DNA from: an uncultured Mogibacterium sp.
GTDB taxonomy: Bacteria; Bacillota_A; Clostridia; Peptostreptococcales; Anaerovoracaceae
Direction of reading: 5' to 3'
DNA: 22,051 bases
Assembly: GCF_938039775.1 (NCBI RefSeq)
Contig: NZ_CALHTQ010000192.1
Coordinates: 1-22,051 of the forward strand
The position numbers and the translations under genes were made by a program. The first letter of the stretch is position 1, and every line of letters starts with the position of its first letter. This document shows positions 9,247 to 19,642 of the stretch, in pieces. The notes under the pieces are model-generated. The model did no database searches and was not told the DNA's origin. It was given only the letters and a program-made list of their open reading frames with translations.

Positions 9247-9996
9247 TTATCCTTTCATCCTTGCTTTCTTCATCTTCTCAAGCTGTTTCTCAGCACGTCT
9301 TCTCTTATCTTCAAGTTCCTGCTCTTCCTTGAGCTTTGTACGGAACTTATTCATTCTGATGTTCAAGAAAATCTGAATGAACTGTCCACCTGCCCAATAT
9401 ATAGCAAGTCCAGCTGGGTAAGCTCTAGCAAGCCATAAGATGCTGAGTGGGAAAAAATACTTCATTATCATGTTCATTGATTTTCCCTGGCCACCCATCA
9501 TTTCATTTTGACCTGTAAGCTGCTGTGTCATCGCAAAAGAGATGTATGTTGAGACAGCTGCAGCGATTGGAAGAATCCAAAGGTCAGGCTGTCCGAGGTC
9601 TTTAATCCATAGGAACGACTGATGAACAGCGAAAATCATATTCTCATCAGCAATATACCTCATAGGATTTCTGAGAAGCGTGAAAAGCCCCATAATGATA
9701 GGCAACTGGATAAGCATCGGAAGACAACCACCCATCGGATTAATATTCTCTTCCTTATAGAGCTTGCCCATCTCTTCATTCATCTTCTCTTTGTCGTTCT
9801 TATACTTCTCCTGAATAGCCTTCATCTTAGGCTGAAGCGAAGACATCGAAGCTGTCGATTTAATCTGTTTGAAGTAGAGAGGATAGAGGAGCAGCTTAAC
9901 GAGTACCGTTAGTATTATTAGTGAAATACCGTAGTTACCAACTAATTTGTAGATAAATGTTAGTAGATAACCCAAAGGCACCGCAATAAATCCCAT
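9247..9996 (-). CDS. yidC: Membrane protein insertase YidC (SpoIIIJ/OxaA family)
   Basis: YidC inserts membrane proteins alone or with SecYEG. The 249-residue product is the short Gram-positive type, without the large E. coli periplasmic domain. Hydrophobic segments are visible at about 5-40, 90-115, 135-155 and 175-205, with the cytoplasmic hairpin (SSLQPKMKAIQEKYKND) between the first two, and a basic C-terminal tail. The family motif PMGGCLPMLIQLPI is present. The hydrophilic-groove arginine of characterised homologues appears to be lysine here (LTVLVKLLLYPL). I see no lipobox; the protein starts MGFIAVPLG, after AAAGGA six bases upstream. Gene order rnpA-yidD-yidC-jag is canonical. Confidence 0.95.
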   Translation of the reverse strand: MGFIAVPLGYLLTFIYKLVGNYGISLIILTVLVKLLLYPLYFKQIKSTASMSSLQPKMKAIQEKYKNDKEKMNEEMGKLYKEENINPMGGCLPMLIQLPIIMGLFTLLRNPMRYIADENMIFAVHQSFLWIKDLGQPDLWILPIAAAVSTYISFAMTQQLTGQNEMMGGQGKSMNMIMKYFFPLSILWLARAYPAGLAIYWAGGQFIQIFLNIRMNKFRTKLKEEQELEDKRRRAEKQLEKMKKARMKG

Positions 9997-10009
9997 ATTC
10001 TGTCCTTTC

Positions 10010-10243
10010 TCATCTTAGAGGATCATACCCTCCGGGATTGCCCGGATGACATCTAAGTATTCTCTTTATTCCTAAATACGTTCCCTTAAATGGTCCGTAC
10101 TTCTCGAGCGCCTGTATAAAATACGTGCTGCAAGTAGGATAGAACCTACATGTAGATGGGAATAAAGGCGAAATAAATTTCTGATATCCTCTGATGATAA
10201 TTATCAATATGCGTTTAATAATGTTCTTTAAAAGCTTTATCAT
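10010..10243 (-). CDS. yidD: Membrane protein insertion efficiency factor YidD
   Basis: YidD is a small, membrane-associated accessory factor for YidC-dependent insertion. The 77-residue product has an amphipathic basic N-terminus ([21 protein letters not shown]) and the conserved cysteine motif [10 protein letters not shown], followed by [23 protein letters not shown] and the GGYDP ending, all diagnostic. The ribosome site overlaps the rnpA stop region (AAGGG about nine bases before the ATG). It sits 11 bases after rnpA and 13 before yidC. Confidence 0.96.
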   Translation of the reverse strand: MIKLLKNIIKRILIIIIRGYQKFISPLFPSTCRFYPTCSTYFIQALEKYGPFKGTYLGIKRILRCHPGNPGGYDPLR

Positions 10244-10254
10244 TTTAAAAGCCC

Positions 10255-10593
10255 TTACTTGTCTAGAAGATGCTCCGAACGAAGAACTCCGTACATCGAC
10301 CTTCTGACTTCTTCACATTTGTGATCATTGATAGAATTTCTAGCTATAAAAATTACGTCGTATCCACTCTTAACTTCACAGCCAAGCAATCTATAAGCTT
10401 CTCTCATAAGTCTTCTAGACCTGTTGCGCTGTACACTATTTCCAACCTTCTTGCTAGAAACAAAAGCTATTCTCGAATACTTAAGCCCATTCTTTTTATA
10501 GATAATTACCATGAATCTCGAGACTTTAGATTGACCTTTGTTGTAGACAACCTTAAAATCCTGCTGATTCCTTAGCGTTGATTCTCTGAGCAT
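10255..10593 (-). CDS. rnpA: Ribonuclease P protein component
   Basis: RnpA is the protein subunit that helps the RNase P RNA bind the 5' leader of precursor tRNA. The product is about 112 residues and contains the conserved basic helix motif [15 protein letters not shown] together with [14 protein letters not shown] and a C-terminal region ending [11 protein letters not shown]. Two starts are possible: GTG at 10599, very close to AGAAGG, and ATG at 10593, ten bases from it. The ATG is used because [13 protein letters not shown] matches the usual N-terminus, but the GTG cannot be excluded. It is co-transcribed with rpmH, which ends 24 bases before it. Confidence 0.95.
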   Translation of the reverse strand: MLRESTLRNQQDFKVVYNKGQSKVSRFMVIIYKKNGLKYSRIAFVSSKKVGNSVQRNRSRRLMREAYRLLGCEVKSGYDVIFIARNSINDHKCEEVRRSMYGVLRSEHLLDK

Positions 10594-10617
10594 GATCACT
10601 TTACCTTCTGTCAGCTA

Positions 10618-10752
10618 TTAAGCTGTAAGGCTCTTTCTACCTCTAGCTCTTCTTCTCTTGAGAACCTTTCTGCCGCTTGCAGTTGCCATTCTCTTTCTGA
10701 AGCCGTGCTCCTTAAGTCTCTGCCTCTTCTTAGGCTGGTAAGTTCTTTTCAT
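10618..10752 (-). CDS. rpmH: 50S ribosomal protein L34
   Basis: L34 is a small, very basic large-subunit protein. The 44-residue product [21 protein letters not shown] followed by [20 protein letters not shown] is a textbook L34. The longer frame to 10833 is rejected because AAGGAG sits properly before the ATG at 10752 and L34 always begins MKRTYQP or similar. It is the first gene of the leftward unit and lies next to the origin, behind a strong promoter. Confidence 0.98.
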   Translation of the reverse strand: MKRTYQPKKRQRLKEHGFRKRMATASGRKVLKRRRARGRKSLTA

Positions 10753-10769
10753 TGTTAGTTTCTCCTTCC

Positions 10770-10786
10770 ATATCAACGTTTGATAT
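10770..10786. other. Small inverted repeat in the rpmH leader
   Basis: ATATCAA and TTGATAT are separated by CGT, giving a seven-base-pair hairpin just before the rpmH ribosome site in the transcript. It may affect translation, or it may be chance in AT-rich DNA. Confidence 0.35.
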
Positions 10787-10836
10787 AATCTAAAATAGTT
10801 GTGTCTTCTAAATTCCAAAGGCACATACATCACGAT

Positions 10837-10865
10837 ATTATACTTTCAAACCACAACAAAGTCAA
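10837..10865 (-). promoter_or_regulatory. rpmH operon promoter (sigma-A type)
   Basis: On the minus strand TTGACT (10865-10860), exactly 17 bases, then TATAAT (10842-10837): eleven of twelve consensus bases at ideal spacing. The predicted transcript starts near 10830 and has a leader of about 78 bases before rpmH. It is the strongest promoter match seen in the leftward arm and fits the high expression of rpmH. Confidence 0.8.
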
Positions 10866-11097
10866 TGGATACAACATTTTGAAGGTGTTCTTTAGGAAAA
10901 AAATTTTTTTAAATTTTTTAAATTTTTCCTACACACTACATTTAGTGGTAGCTTTAACTTATTAACAAAGTTATCCACAACATGTGTATAACTTTATTTT
11001 TGCCACATGCTAATACAGTGATTTTATAGGATTCAGCATTATTGCTGTTGTGGATTTATTTGTGTAAAATATGTTTATTCACCTAGGAGGCTGTACA
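10866..11097. other. oriC: oriC part 1: rpmH-dnaA intergenic region
   Basis: This strand-switch region holds one perfect DnaA box TTATCCACA (10971-10979, plus) and an inverted TTATACACA (10983-10991, minus). Two weaker minus-strand copies are AAATCCACA (11049-11057) and TTTTACACA (11061-11069). To the left is an almost pure A/T tract (10894-10930) whose ends, AGGAAAAA and TTTTTCCT, are inverted repeats. The region must also carry the dnaA promoter, so the boxes probably give DnaA autoregulation. I could not fix a single convincing dnaA promoter. Confidence 0.85.
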
Positions 11098-12447
11098 TTG
11101 GACACTAACAAGATATGGGATTCGTTTATAGAGGAAATCAAGAAGTCCACAAGCAAACTAAGCTTTGATATGTTCTTCTCTGATCTTTCACTGTATAAAC
11201 TCGATGTTGATAACAAGACAATTTATATTCAACTTGAAGATATCAGCATAATTAAATTTCTAAGAGAGAAATACATAGTTCAAATCGAAGACATATTCTC
11301 GAGACTACTCGGGGATGATTTTCAAGTTATCATAAAGTCAAAGGATGAGTATAAGAGTAATAAGATTGATAAGAAGAAAAAAGTTAGGAAGTCCCTTTAT
11401 AAAGATAATTCCAAGCTTTTCAATCCAAAGTTTAACTTTGAAAACTTTGTAGTTGGTGGAAACAACAGGTTTGCCTATGCTGCATCACTTGCAGTTGCCG
11501 AGTCACCTGCGGAAGCTTACAATCCTCTTTTTCTATATGGAGGATCCGGTCTCGGTAAAACTCATCTCATGCAGGCCATAGGAATTCAAGTTATTAAGAA
11601 CGATCCTACTTCAAATGTTCTGTACATTTCTTCTGAGACTTTTACGAATGAACTAATCGAAGCAATAAATACGCAGAATACTAATCAGTTCAAGGAAAAA
11701 TACAGAAATATAGATATTCTTCTCATAGACGATATCCAGTTTTTAGAGGGTAAAGAAGCTACTCAGGAAGAATTCTTCCATACATTCAATACCTTATATG
11801 AGAACAACAAACAGATAGTAATATCAAGTGACAGACCTCCGAGCAATCTACAGAAGCTCGATGAGAGGCTGACTACGAGATTTGGATTTGGAATAACGGC
11901 AGACGTTCAGCCTGCTGACTTTGAGACTAGAGTAGCGATTCTCAAGAAGAAGATTGAACTTGCTGAAATCGAGCTAGATAGTGACATTGAAGAGGTTTGT
12001 AATCTAATTGCTGAGAAAATCAAGTATAATATCAGAGAGCTAGAAGGTGCGATGAACCGTATGATAAGCTTCTCCGAGATTATGAATAACAAGATTGACC
12101 TTGATTTTGCTAAAATAGTTCTCAAGGACATCTACAGAGATACAGACAAGGCAATCGCTCCAGAGAGAATTAGATCAACAGTAGCTTCTTACTACGATAT
12201 CAAGGTTTCAGACCTCGACTCTAAGCGTAGAACTGCTGAAATTGCACTTGCTAGACAGGTTGCTATGTACCTTTGCAGAGAGAGTACTGACTTCTCATTC
12301 TCTAAAATAGGTGAGATATTCGGAGGTAGAGACCACTCTACTGTAATGAGTAATTGTAATAAAATACAGAATCTATATCATGAAGATGAACTGATCAAAT
12401 ACGATATAGACGAGATTAACAAGAAGCTAAAGAAGCATGATTTATAA
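11098..12447 (+). CDS. dnaA: Chromosomal replication initiator protein DnaA
   Basis: DnaA-ATP binds DnaA boxes, forms a filament at oriC and opens the duplex. The 449-residue product has domain I (about 1-80, DTNKIWDSFIEEIKKSTS), a lysine-rich linker, then the AAA+ domain starting FNFENFVVGGNNRFAYAA. Walker A is GGSGLGKTH (about 148-156) and Walker B is LLIDDIQFL. The C-terminal DNA-binding domain ends in the signature GGRDHSTVMSNCNKI. The start is assigned to TTG at 11098: AGGAGG (11085-11090) lies seven bases before it, and the product then begins as other DnaA proteins do. An upstream ATG at 11071 would place this ribosome site inside the gene. A non-ATG start is common for this tightly controlled protein. 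Confidence 0.97.
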   Translation: MDTNKIWDSFIEEIKKSTSKLSFDMFFSDLSLYKLDVDNKTIYIQLEDISIIKFLREKYIVQIEDIFSRLLGDDFQVIIKSKDEYKSNKIDKKKKVRKSLYKDNSKLFNPKFNFENFVVGGNNRFAYAASLAVAESPAEAYNPLFLYGGSGLGKTHLMQAIGIQVIKNDPTSNVLYISSETFTNELIEAINTQNTNQFKEKYRNIDILLIDDIQFLEGKEATQEEFFHTFNTLYENNKQIVISSDRPPSNLQKLDERLTTRFGFGITADVQPADFETRVAILKKKIELAEIELDSDIEEVCNLIAEKIKYNIRELEGAMNRMISFSEIMNNKIDLDFAKIVLKDIYRDTDKAIAPERIRSTVASYYDIKVSDLDSKRRTAEIALARQVAMYLCRESTDFSFSKIGEIFGGRDHSTVMSNCNKIQNLYHEDELIKYDIDEINKKLKKHDL

Positions 12448-12632
12448 GATATAATCACTTGTTTTTATCAAGTTTATTTATCCATATTTTACTAACTAGT
12501 TATCATCAGGGGTTATCAATATAAATTTTGAACTAGATACGAGATAAATTAAGCAAAAAGAAAGTTATCCACATTATCAACAGCCCCTACTATTATTACT
12601 AAATATATAATATATAAAGAAAGGGAATTTCG
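12448..12632. other. oriC: oriC part 2: dnaA-dnaN intergenic region with unwinding element
   Basis: Plus-strand DnaA-box-like nonamers are TTATCCATA (12478-12486), TTATCATCA (12500-12508), TTATCAATA (12513-12521), perfect TTATCCACA (12565-12573) and, directly abutting it, TTATCAACA (12574-12582). A GCCCC block follows (12583-12587), overlapping at C12587 with five triplets CTA CTA TTA TTA CTA (12587-12601), then an almost pure A/T tract to 12618 next to the dnaN ribosome site. This order matches the basal unwinding element described for Bacillus subtilis, in which DnaA spreads from tandem boxes onto DnaA-trios. Confidence 0.88.
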
Positions 12633-13736
12633 ATGAAAATATACTGCACAAGAAATGAACTTAATAGAGCTATTAACAACGTATCTCACTCAATTCCAAC
12701 GAGAACACCTTCACCTATATTAGAAGGAATACTTATCGAAACTAAGGGAGATAGAATGTATCTGACAGCAACAGACACTAACATGACTATAGAGTCGAAT
12801 ATTCCTGTTGATAGTGAAGGTGATATTTCATTTGTTATAGAAGAAAAGAATTTTGCCAACATCGTTAATAAGCTTCCTGAAGAGGAAGTGCTTATGGACT
12901 TCAATCACGAAAAGAATCAGATTACGATTAACAGCGGTAAATCATCTTCTACTTTTAATTGTTTTTCAGCAGATGAGTTCCCTAGATTCAATATTGGAGA
13001 AGGACAGAAGATAATTCTTTCAAAAAAAGATATCAAGAACTTAATCCGCAAGACTTCGTTCTCCGCAAGTGCTGACGAACTTAACGGAGTACTTACGGGT
13101 ATTCTCATCGAGCTAGGTGATGGAAATCTTCGCATGGTAGCTGTGGATACATTTAGAATGGCTATTTACAATGCAAAGGTAGATACTGATGAAAAACTCA
13201 GCATCGTCGTTCCTGCAAAACTTTTAGGAGAAGTGTCAAAGATTATTAGTGACGATGATAACGATGAGCAGCTATTCATGGAGATTGTGGATAACAAGGT
13301 AGTAATGCTCTTCGATAACAACAGGGTAATTTTAAACACACTCAATGGAAAATATATAGATTACAATAGAATTATCAAGGCTGAGAGCAGCATCAAGATA
13401 AGAACTAGCAGAATTGAGCTTATGAAGAGCATAGATAGAGCTGCTATCATCGCTTCTGCTCAGAATAATAATCTCATAAAGATGAAAATCGAGGATGATC
13501 AGATTGAAATAACTTCTCTTTCTGAGAAGAGCAGTATAAAAGAAATGGTTGAGATTATGAAAGAGGGAGATAACCTCGAGATTGGATTCAACTCAAGATA
13601 CATGATGGATGTGCTAAAAGTAATCGACGATGAAGAAATTATCCTAAGCATGAGCGATAGTGTAAAGCCATGCATCATCACTCCTCTAAAGGGAGACACT
13701 TATCTATATCTGGTGCTTCCTGTAAGAATTAGCTAA
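12633..13736 (+). CDS. dnaN: DNA polymerase III beta subunit (sliding clamp)
   Basis: DnaN forms the ring-shaped dimer that tethers the replicative polymerase to DNA and docks repair proteins. The 367-residue product has normal length and three-domain architecture. It begins MKIYCTRNELNRAINNVSHSI, followed by RTPSPILEGILIE, and later has FSASADELNGVLTGILIEL and AVDTFRMAIYNA. It ends with the usual C-terminal PVRIS, close to the family's PxR-rich end. AAAGGG precedes the ATG by seven bases. It lies just after the unwinding element and 16 bases before recF. Confidence 0.97.
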   Translation: MKIYCTRNELNRAINNVSHSIPTRTPSPILEGILIETKGDRMYLTATDTNMTIESNIPVDSEGDISFVIEEKNFANIVNKLPEEEVLMDFNHEKNQITINSGKSSSTFNCFSADEFPRFNIGEGQKIILSKKDIKNLIRKTSFSASADELNGVLTGILIELGDGNLRMVAVDTFRMAIYNAKVDTDEKLSIVVPAKLLGEVSKIISDDDNDEQLFMEIVDNKVVMLFDNNRVILNTLNGKYIDYNRIIKAESSIKIRTSRIELMKSIDRAAIIASAQNNNLIKMKIEDDQIEITSLSEKSSIKEMVEIMKEGDNLEIGFNSRYMMDVLKVIDDEEIILSMSDSVKPCIITPLKGDTYLYLVLPVRIS

Positions 13737-13752
13737 TAATAGGAAACTGTGG

Positions 13753-14838
13753 ATGAGAGTAAATAGTTTAAAGTTAAAAAATTTCAGAAACTATGGCGAA
13801 CTCGAAGTAGAGTTCGATTGTAAACGAAATATAATAATAGGTGAAAACGCGCAGGGTAAGACAAACCTCATAGAGGCCATATATCTCTGCGCGTTTGCGC
13901 GTTCTTTTCGTACGAGCAATTCTACAGATCTCATCAAGATTGGGGAAGAGAGCTGCAACGTATCTATTGAAGCTGTTAGCGAGGATATAGAAAAGAAAAT
14001 TAGTATCACTGTTAATAATCGCGGCAAGAAGATGATTAAGAAGGATAATAAATTTCTCAGTAGAACTGCAGAGTTATTAAATAATCTCGTAGTTGTGGTA
14101 TTCTCGCCGGACGATTTAAGAATCATCAAAGACAGTCCTGAAAAGCGCAGAAATTTCATAGATAAAGAGATTAGTCAGCTTAGACCTAGCTACTTCGAAG
14201 CGCTACGTAACTATAAAGATGTGCTTAAGCAGAAGAATTCACTTATCAAGCAGTTAAAAGCAAATGGTAGTGAAACTAAGATGAGAGATATGCTTGAAAT
14301 CTACGATATGCAGCTAGCGAAATACGGTAGTGAAATTATAAAAATTCGCCGTGAATTTGTGGAAATGCTATCAGAGAAAGCTTCCAAGATACAGAACAAC
14401 ATCTCAAAAGGTCGAGAAACTTTGGAGATAAAATACGTTGAGTCGGTAGCAGCTGAGAATATTCTAGATGAAATCATTAATTCTCGAGAAAAGGATATAT
14501 ATAACGGTCACTGCAGCATAGGCCCTCATAGGGATGATCTTGATTTCTATATCAACGGCATAGATGCCAAGAAGTTTGGCTCTCAAGGACAGCAGAGAAC
14601 GGTCGCTCTTTCGCTGAAACTTGCAGAGATTCAACTTGCTGAGATGATTCTAGGTGAGAATGCGGTACTTCTTCTTGACGATGTACTATCTGAATTAGAT
14701 AGAGAACGTCAGAGTTATCTGCTAAATGAGATAGAGGATGTTCAGTTATTTCTTACGTCAACTGAGGTTAATTCGGAACTCCTTAATGGTATGGAAGAAG
14801 GAAAGATATTTAACGTAAAAAGCGGTTCGCTTGTATAA
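13753..14838 (+). CDS. recF: DNA replication and repair protein RecF
   Basis: RecF is an SMC-like ATPase that loads RecA at gaps with RecO and RecR. The 361-residue product starts MRVNSLKLKNFRNYGELEVEF and has Walker A GENAQGKTNL, the family motif AFARSFRTSNSTDLI, the ABC signature FGSQGQQRTVALSLKLAE and Walker B VLLLDDVLSELD. The length is normal. AGGA lies eight bases before the ATG. The small S4-domain gene (yaaA) often found between dnaN and recF in Bacillus is absent: the gap here is only 16 bases. Confidence 0.97.
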   Translation: MRVNSLKLKNFRNYGELEVEFDCKRNIIIGENAQGKTNLIEAIYLCAFARSFRTSNSTDLIKIGEESCNVSIEAVSEDIEKKISITVNNRGKKMIKKDNKFLSRTAELLNNLVVVVFSPDDLRIIKDSPEKRRNFIDKEISQLRPSYFEALRNYKDVLKQKNSLIKQLKANGSETKMRDMLEIYDMQLAKYGSEIIKIRREFVEMLSEKASKIQNNISKGRETLEIKYVESVAAENILDEIINSREKDIYNGHCSIGPHRDDLDFYINGIDAKKFGSQGQQRTVALSLKLAEIQLAEMILGENAVLLLDDVLSELDRERQSYLLNEIEDVQLFLTSTEVNSELLNGMEEGKIFNVKSGSLV

Positions 14839-14880
14839 ATTAGATACAAAAATTAGGTAATAAAACGTATAAAATAGAAA

Positions 14881-14941
14881 AATATCAAAAAATAAGCGAT
14901 TTAAGGTAGTTTTATTCTGTAAAAGGGTGAAACTACCTTTA

Positions 14942-14949
<8 letters not shown>
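14881..14949 (+). terminator. Long hairpin after recF (possible terminator)
   Basis: AAGGTAGTTT (14903-14912) and AAACTACCTT (14930-14939) form a perfect ten-base-pair stem with a 17-base loop. Outer arms AATATCAA (14881-14888) and TTGATATT (14942-14949) can extend it. No long T-run follows, so termination is uncertain. The outer right arm contains the gyrB -35 element, so an attenuation or regulatory role is possible. Confidence 0.5.
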
Positions 14950-16929
<1,980 letters not shown>

Positions 16930-16948
16930 TGGACATTAAGGAGATATA

Positions 16949-19444
16949 ATGACTACGCTTTTAGAAGATAGCAAAATCATCACTCATGAAATATATGATG
17001 AGATGAAGAATTCATATATCGACTACGCGATGAGCGTTATTGTCGGACGTGCACTCCCAGATGTTCGTGACGGACTCAAGCCAGTACACAGAAGAATTCT
17101 ATATGGAATGAGCATCCTAGGTATTACTCCTGACAAGCCGCACAAGAAATCGGCGCGTATTGTCGGAGAAGTAATGGGTAAATATCATCCTCACGGTGAC
17201 AGCTCAATATACGATGCCATGGTTAAGATGGCACAGGATTTCTCAACGAGATATCCGCTAGTAGACGGACATGGTAACTTCGGTTCTGTAGACGGAGATG
17301 GAGCAGCTGCTATGCGTTATACGGAGGCTAGAATGTCACCGTTTTCGTTACAGATGGTTCGCGACATAGAGAAAGACACTGTTGATTTTACAGATAACTT
17401 CGACGGTGAGGAGAAGGAACCAGTTGTTCTCCCTTCGAGAGTACCTAATCTGCTTATAAATGGATCGAACGGTATCGCCGTAGGTATGGCGACTTCCATT
17501 CCTCCACATAACCTAAGCGATACAATCGACGCTTGTATTAAGAGAATCGACGAGCCAAACTGCAGCACTGATGATTTGATTAAGATTATCAAGGCTCCAG
17601 ATTTTCCAACGGGTGCGAGCATCCTTGGAAGAGACTCCGCTAGAGAAGCTTATGAGACAGGAACTGGAAAGATTACAGTAAGATCCAAGAGTGAGATTGA
17701 AGAAACTGCTCGCGGTAGGATGAGAATCGTAATCACTGAGATTCCTTTCCAGGTTAACAAGGCGAGACTCATCGAATCTATGGCTGACCTCGTTAGAAAC
17801 AAGAAAATAGATGGAATTTCCGCTATTAGAGATGAATCTAACAGAGAGGGAATGAGAATCGTAATCGAACTCAAGAAGGATACTAATCCTAATGTGATTC
17901 TCAACAGACTATATAAGCACACTCAGCTTCAGAGCACTTACAGCATGATTATGCTCGCACTGGTTAATGGAGAGCCTAAAATTCTCAAACTGCACGAGAT
18001 TATCGATGAGTATCTAAAGCATCAGAAGATTGTAATTACTAGAAGAACGAGGTTCGACCTCGCTAAGGCTGAGGCTAGAGCTCATATATTAGAAGGTCTA
18101 CTCATTGCGCTCGATAATATCGATGAAGTAATTAAGGTTATTCGTTCCAGCTACAACGATGCTAAGGAAAAGCTGATGGTGAGATTTGGTCTCAGTGAGA
18201 TTCAGGCTCAGGCTATCCTAGACATGAGACTCGCTAGACTGCAGGGTTTGGAACGTGAGAAGATTGAGAACGAGCATAACGAACTCATGCAGAAGATCGC
18301 TTACTATAAATCAATCCTCGCTGACGAGCACAAGCTGATGGGTGTTATCAAGGATGAGCTTACCGAAATCAAGCAGAAGTACGGTGATGGCAGAAGAACC
18401 AAAATCGTTGCTGATGATGGTGGAATAGATGAGGAATACTTGATAGATGAAGAGGATGTTGCAGTTACGCTTACACATCTCGGATATATCAAGAGAGTTC
18501 CTGAGAATACTTACAAGGCACAGCGCCGCGGTGGAAAGGGAATAGTGGGTCTCACGACTAGAGACTCCGACTTTGTAAAGGATCTCATAATAACGTCGAC
18601 TCACGACTATCTGATGTTCTTTACTGACCTCGGTAAGGTTTATAAAATCAAGGCTTACGAGATTCCTGAAGCATCTAGAACAGCTAAGGGAACTCCAGTT
18701 ATAAACTTCCTGAACCTCGATCAGGGCGAGCGAGTAACTGCGGTTATACCAGTTAAGGAATTTGCAGACGACAATTACTTAATCATGGTTACTAGAAATG
18801 GAACTATCAAGAAGACTCCTATGTCTCAGTTCGATACTAACCGTAAGACAGGACTCATCGCTATTACGCTTAAGGATGATGACAAGCTCATCTCAGTAAG
18901 CCAGTCGAACGGTGAAGAGAGCGTGTATGTTGTGACCAAGAAGGGTAAGTCAATTACATTCCACGAGGATGATGTTAGAAGCATGGGCAGAAGTGCCGGC
19001 GGTGTAAGAGCTATCACCCTAGATAAGGATGATGAAGTCGTATCGATGGAGCTCGACAGCACAGGTGAGCGCGAACTGCTTGTAATGACTAAGAAGGGCT
19101 TCGGTAAGAGAACGAGCCTCGACGAGTATAGACTTCAGACCAGAGGTGGAAAGGGAGTTTCGACTTATGATAAGACTAAGTTCTCGAAGACAGGAGAGCT
19201 AGTTGGTGCAACACTTGTGAGCAAGGATGATGAGATTATGCTGATCAATTCGAACGGTGTAATCATCAGAATAAGAGCTAACGAGATATCGAAGTCAGGT
19301 AGAACAACCCAGGGTGTTAAGATCATGAAGGTTGAGTCTGGTGACGAAATCGTATCATTTGCAAAAGTCCTCGATGAGGATGATGCTTCTAAGCCAATGA
19401 CTAAGAAGGAAAAGGCTGAAAGTGAGCAGATGACGTTGGTTTAG
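16949..19444 (+). CDS. gyrA: DNA gyrase subunit A
   Basis: GyrA carries the breakage-reunion tyrosine and the DNA-wrapping C-terminal domain. The 831-residue product has [21 protein letters not shown], the active-site motif [12 protein letters not shown] with the catalytic tyrosine, and [13 protein letters not shown]. Positions equivalent to E. coli Ser83 and Asp87 are Ser and Asp, the quinolone-susceptible state. The C-terminal beta-pinwheel begins with a GyrA box (QRRGGKG) and has further blades ([27 protein letters not shown]). A short acidic/lysine tail ends the protein. AAGGAG lies just upstream. A strong terminator ends the unit about 60 bases downstream. Confidence 0.98.
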   Translation: MTTLLEDSKIITHEIYDEMKNSYIDYAMSVIVGRALPDVRDGLKPVHRRILYGMSILGITPDKPHKKSARIVGEVMGKYHPHGDSSIYDAMVKMAQDFSTRYPLVDGHGNFGSVDGDGAAAMRYTEARMSPFSLQMVRDIEKDTVDFTDNFDGEEKEPVVLPSRVPNLLINGSNGIAVGMATSIPPHNLSDTIDACIKRIDEPNCSTDDLIKIIKAPDFPTGASILGRDSAREAYETGTGKITVRSKSEIEETARGRMRIVITEIPFQVNKARLIESMADLVRNKKIDGISAIRDESNREGMRIVIELKKDTNPNVILNRLYKHTQLQSTYSMIMLALVNGEPKILKLHEIIDEYLKHQKIVITRRTRFDLAKAEARAHILEGLLIALDNIDEVIKVIRSSYNDAKEKLMVRFGLSEIQAQAILDMRLARLQGLEREKIENEHNELMQKIAYYKSILADEHKLMGVIKDELTEIKQKYGDGRRTKIVADDGGIDEEYLIDEEDVAVTLTHLGYIKRVPENTYKAQRRGGKGIVGLTTRDSDFVKDLIITSTHDYLMFFTDLGKVYKIKAYEIPEASRTAKGTPVINFLNLDQGERVTAVIPVKEFADDNYLIMVTRNGTIKKTPMSQFDTNRKTGLIAITLKDDDKLISVSQSNGEESVYVVTKKGKSITFHEDDVRSMGRSAGGVRAITLDKDDEVVSMELDSTGERELLVMTKKGFGKRTSLDEYRLQTRGGKGVSTYDKTKFSKTGELVGATLVSKDDEIMLINSNGVIIRIRANEISKSGRTTQGVKIMKVESGDEIVSFAKVLDEDDASKPMTKKEKAESEQMTLV

Positions 19445-19505
19445 GAGCTGAATTGTGAACTATTAAATCACTTTGAAAATTTGGTTTTAAATCAATTAAA
19501 AAAGG

Positions 19506-19534
19506 AAATAGCAGCTGCGTTGCGGCTGCTATTT
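19506..19534 (+). terminator. Intrinsic terminator of gyrB-gyrA
   Basis: AAATAGCAGC (19506-19515) pairs perfectly with GCTGCTATTT (19525-19534). The stem can grow inward by three pairs (one wobble) to leave a three-base GTT loop, and the T-run continues through 19537. It lies about 60 bases after the gyrA stop and closes the core-gene region. Confidence 0.92.
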
Positions 19535-19556
19535 TTTAGTGGAAAAGATAAAAGTA

Positions 19557-19565
19557 TGATAAAAT
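19557..19565 (+). promoter_or_regulatory. Possible extended -10 promoter for the LXG locus
   Basis: TGATAAAAT gives a TG-n-TAAAAT extended -10, the same -10 hexamer as at gyrB, about 78 bases before the proposed LXG start. No good -35 lies 17 bases upstream. The rest of the 198-base gap after gyrA holds the gyrA terminator and A-rich DNA with no gene. Confidence 0.35.
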
Positions 19566-19642
19566 TAAAAAATAATAATAAAGCATACAGATACTGAAAA
19601 GAAGATAATAAAAATAAATAATATGTGAAAGGAAGTAATGGT

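Noticed and set aside
11071..11097. ATG at 11071 as the dnaA start
   Set aside because: The AGGAGG ribosome site lies inside this extension and the extra nine residues do not match DnaA N-termini; TTG at 11098 fits better.
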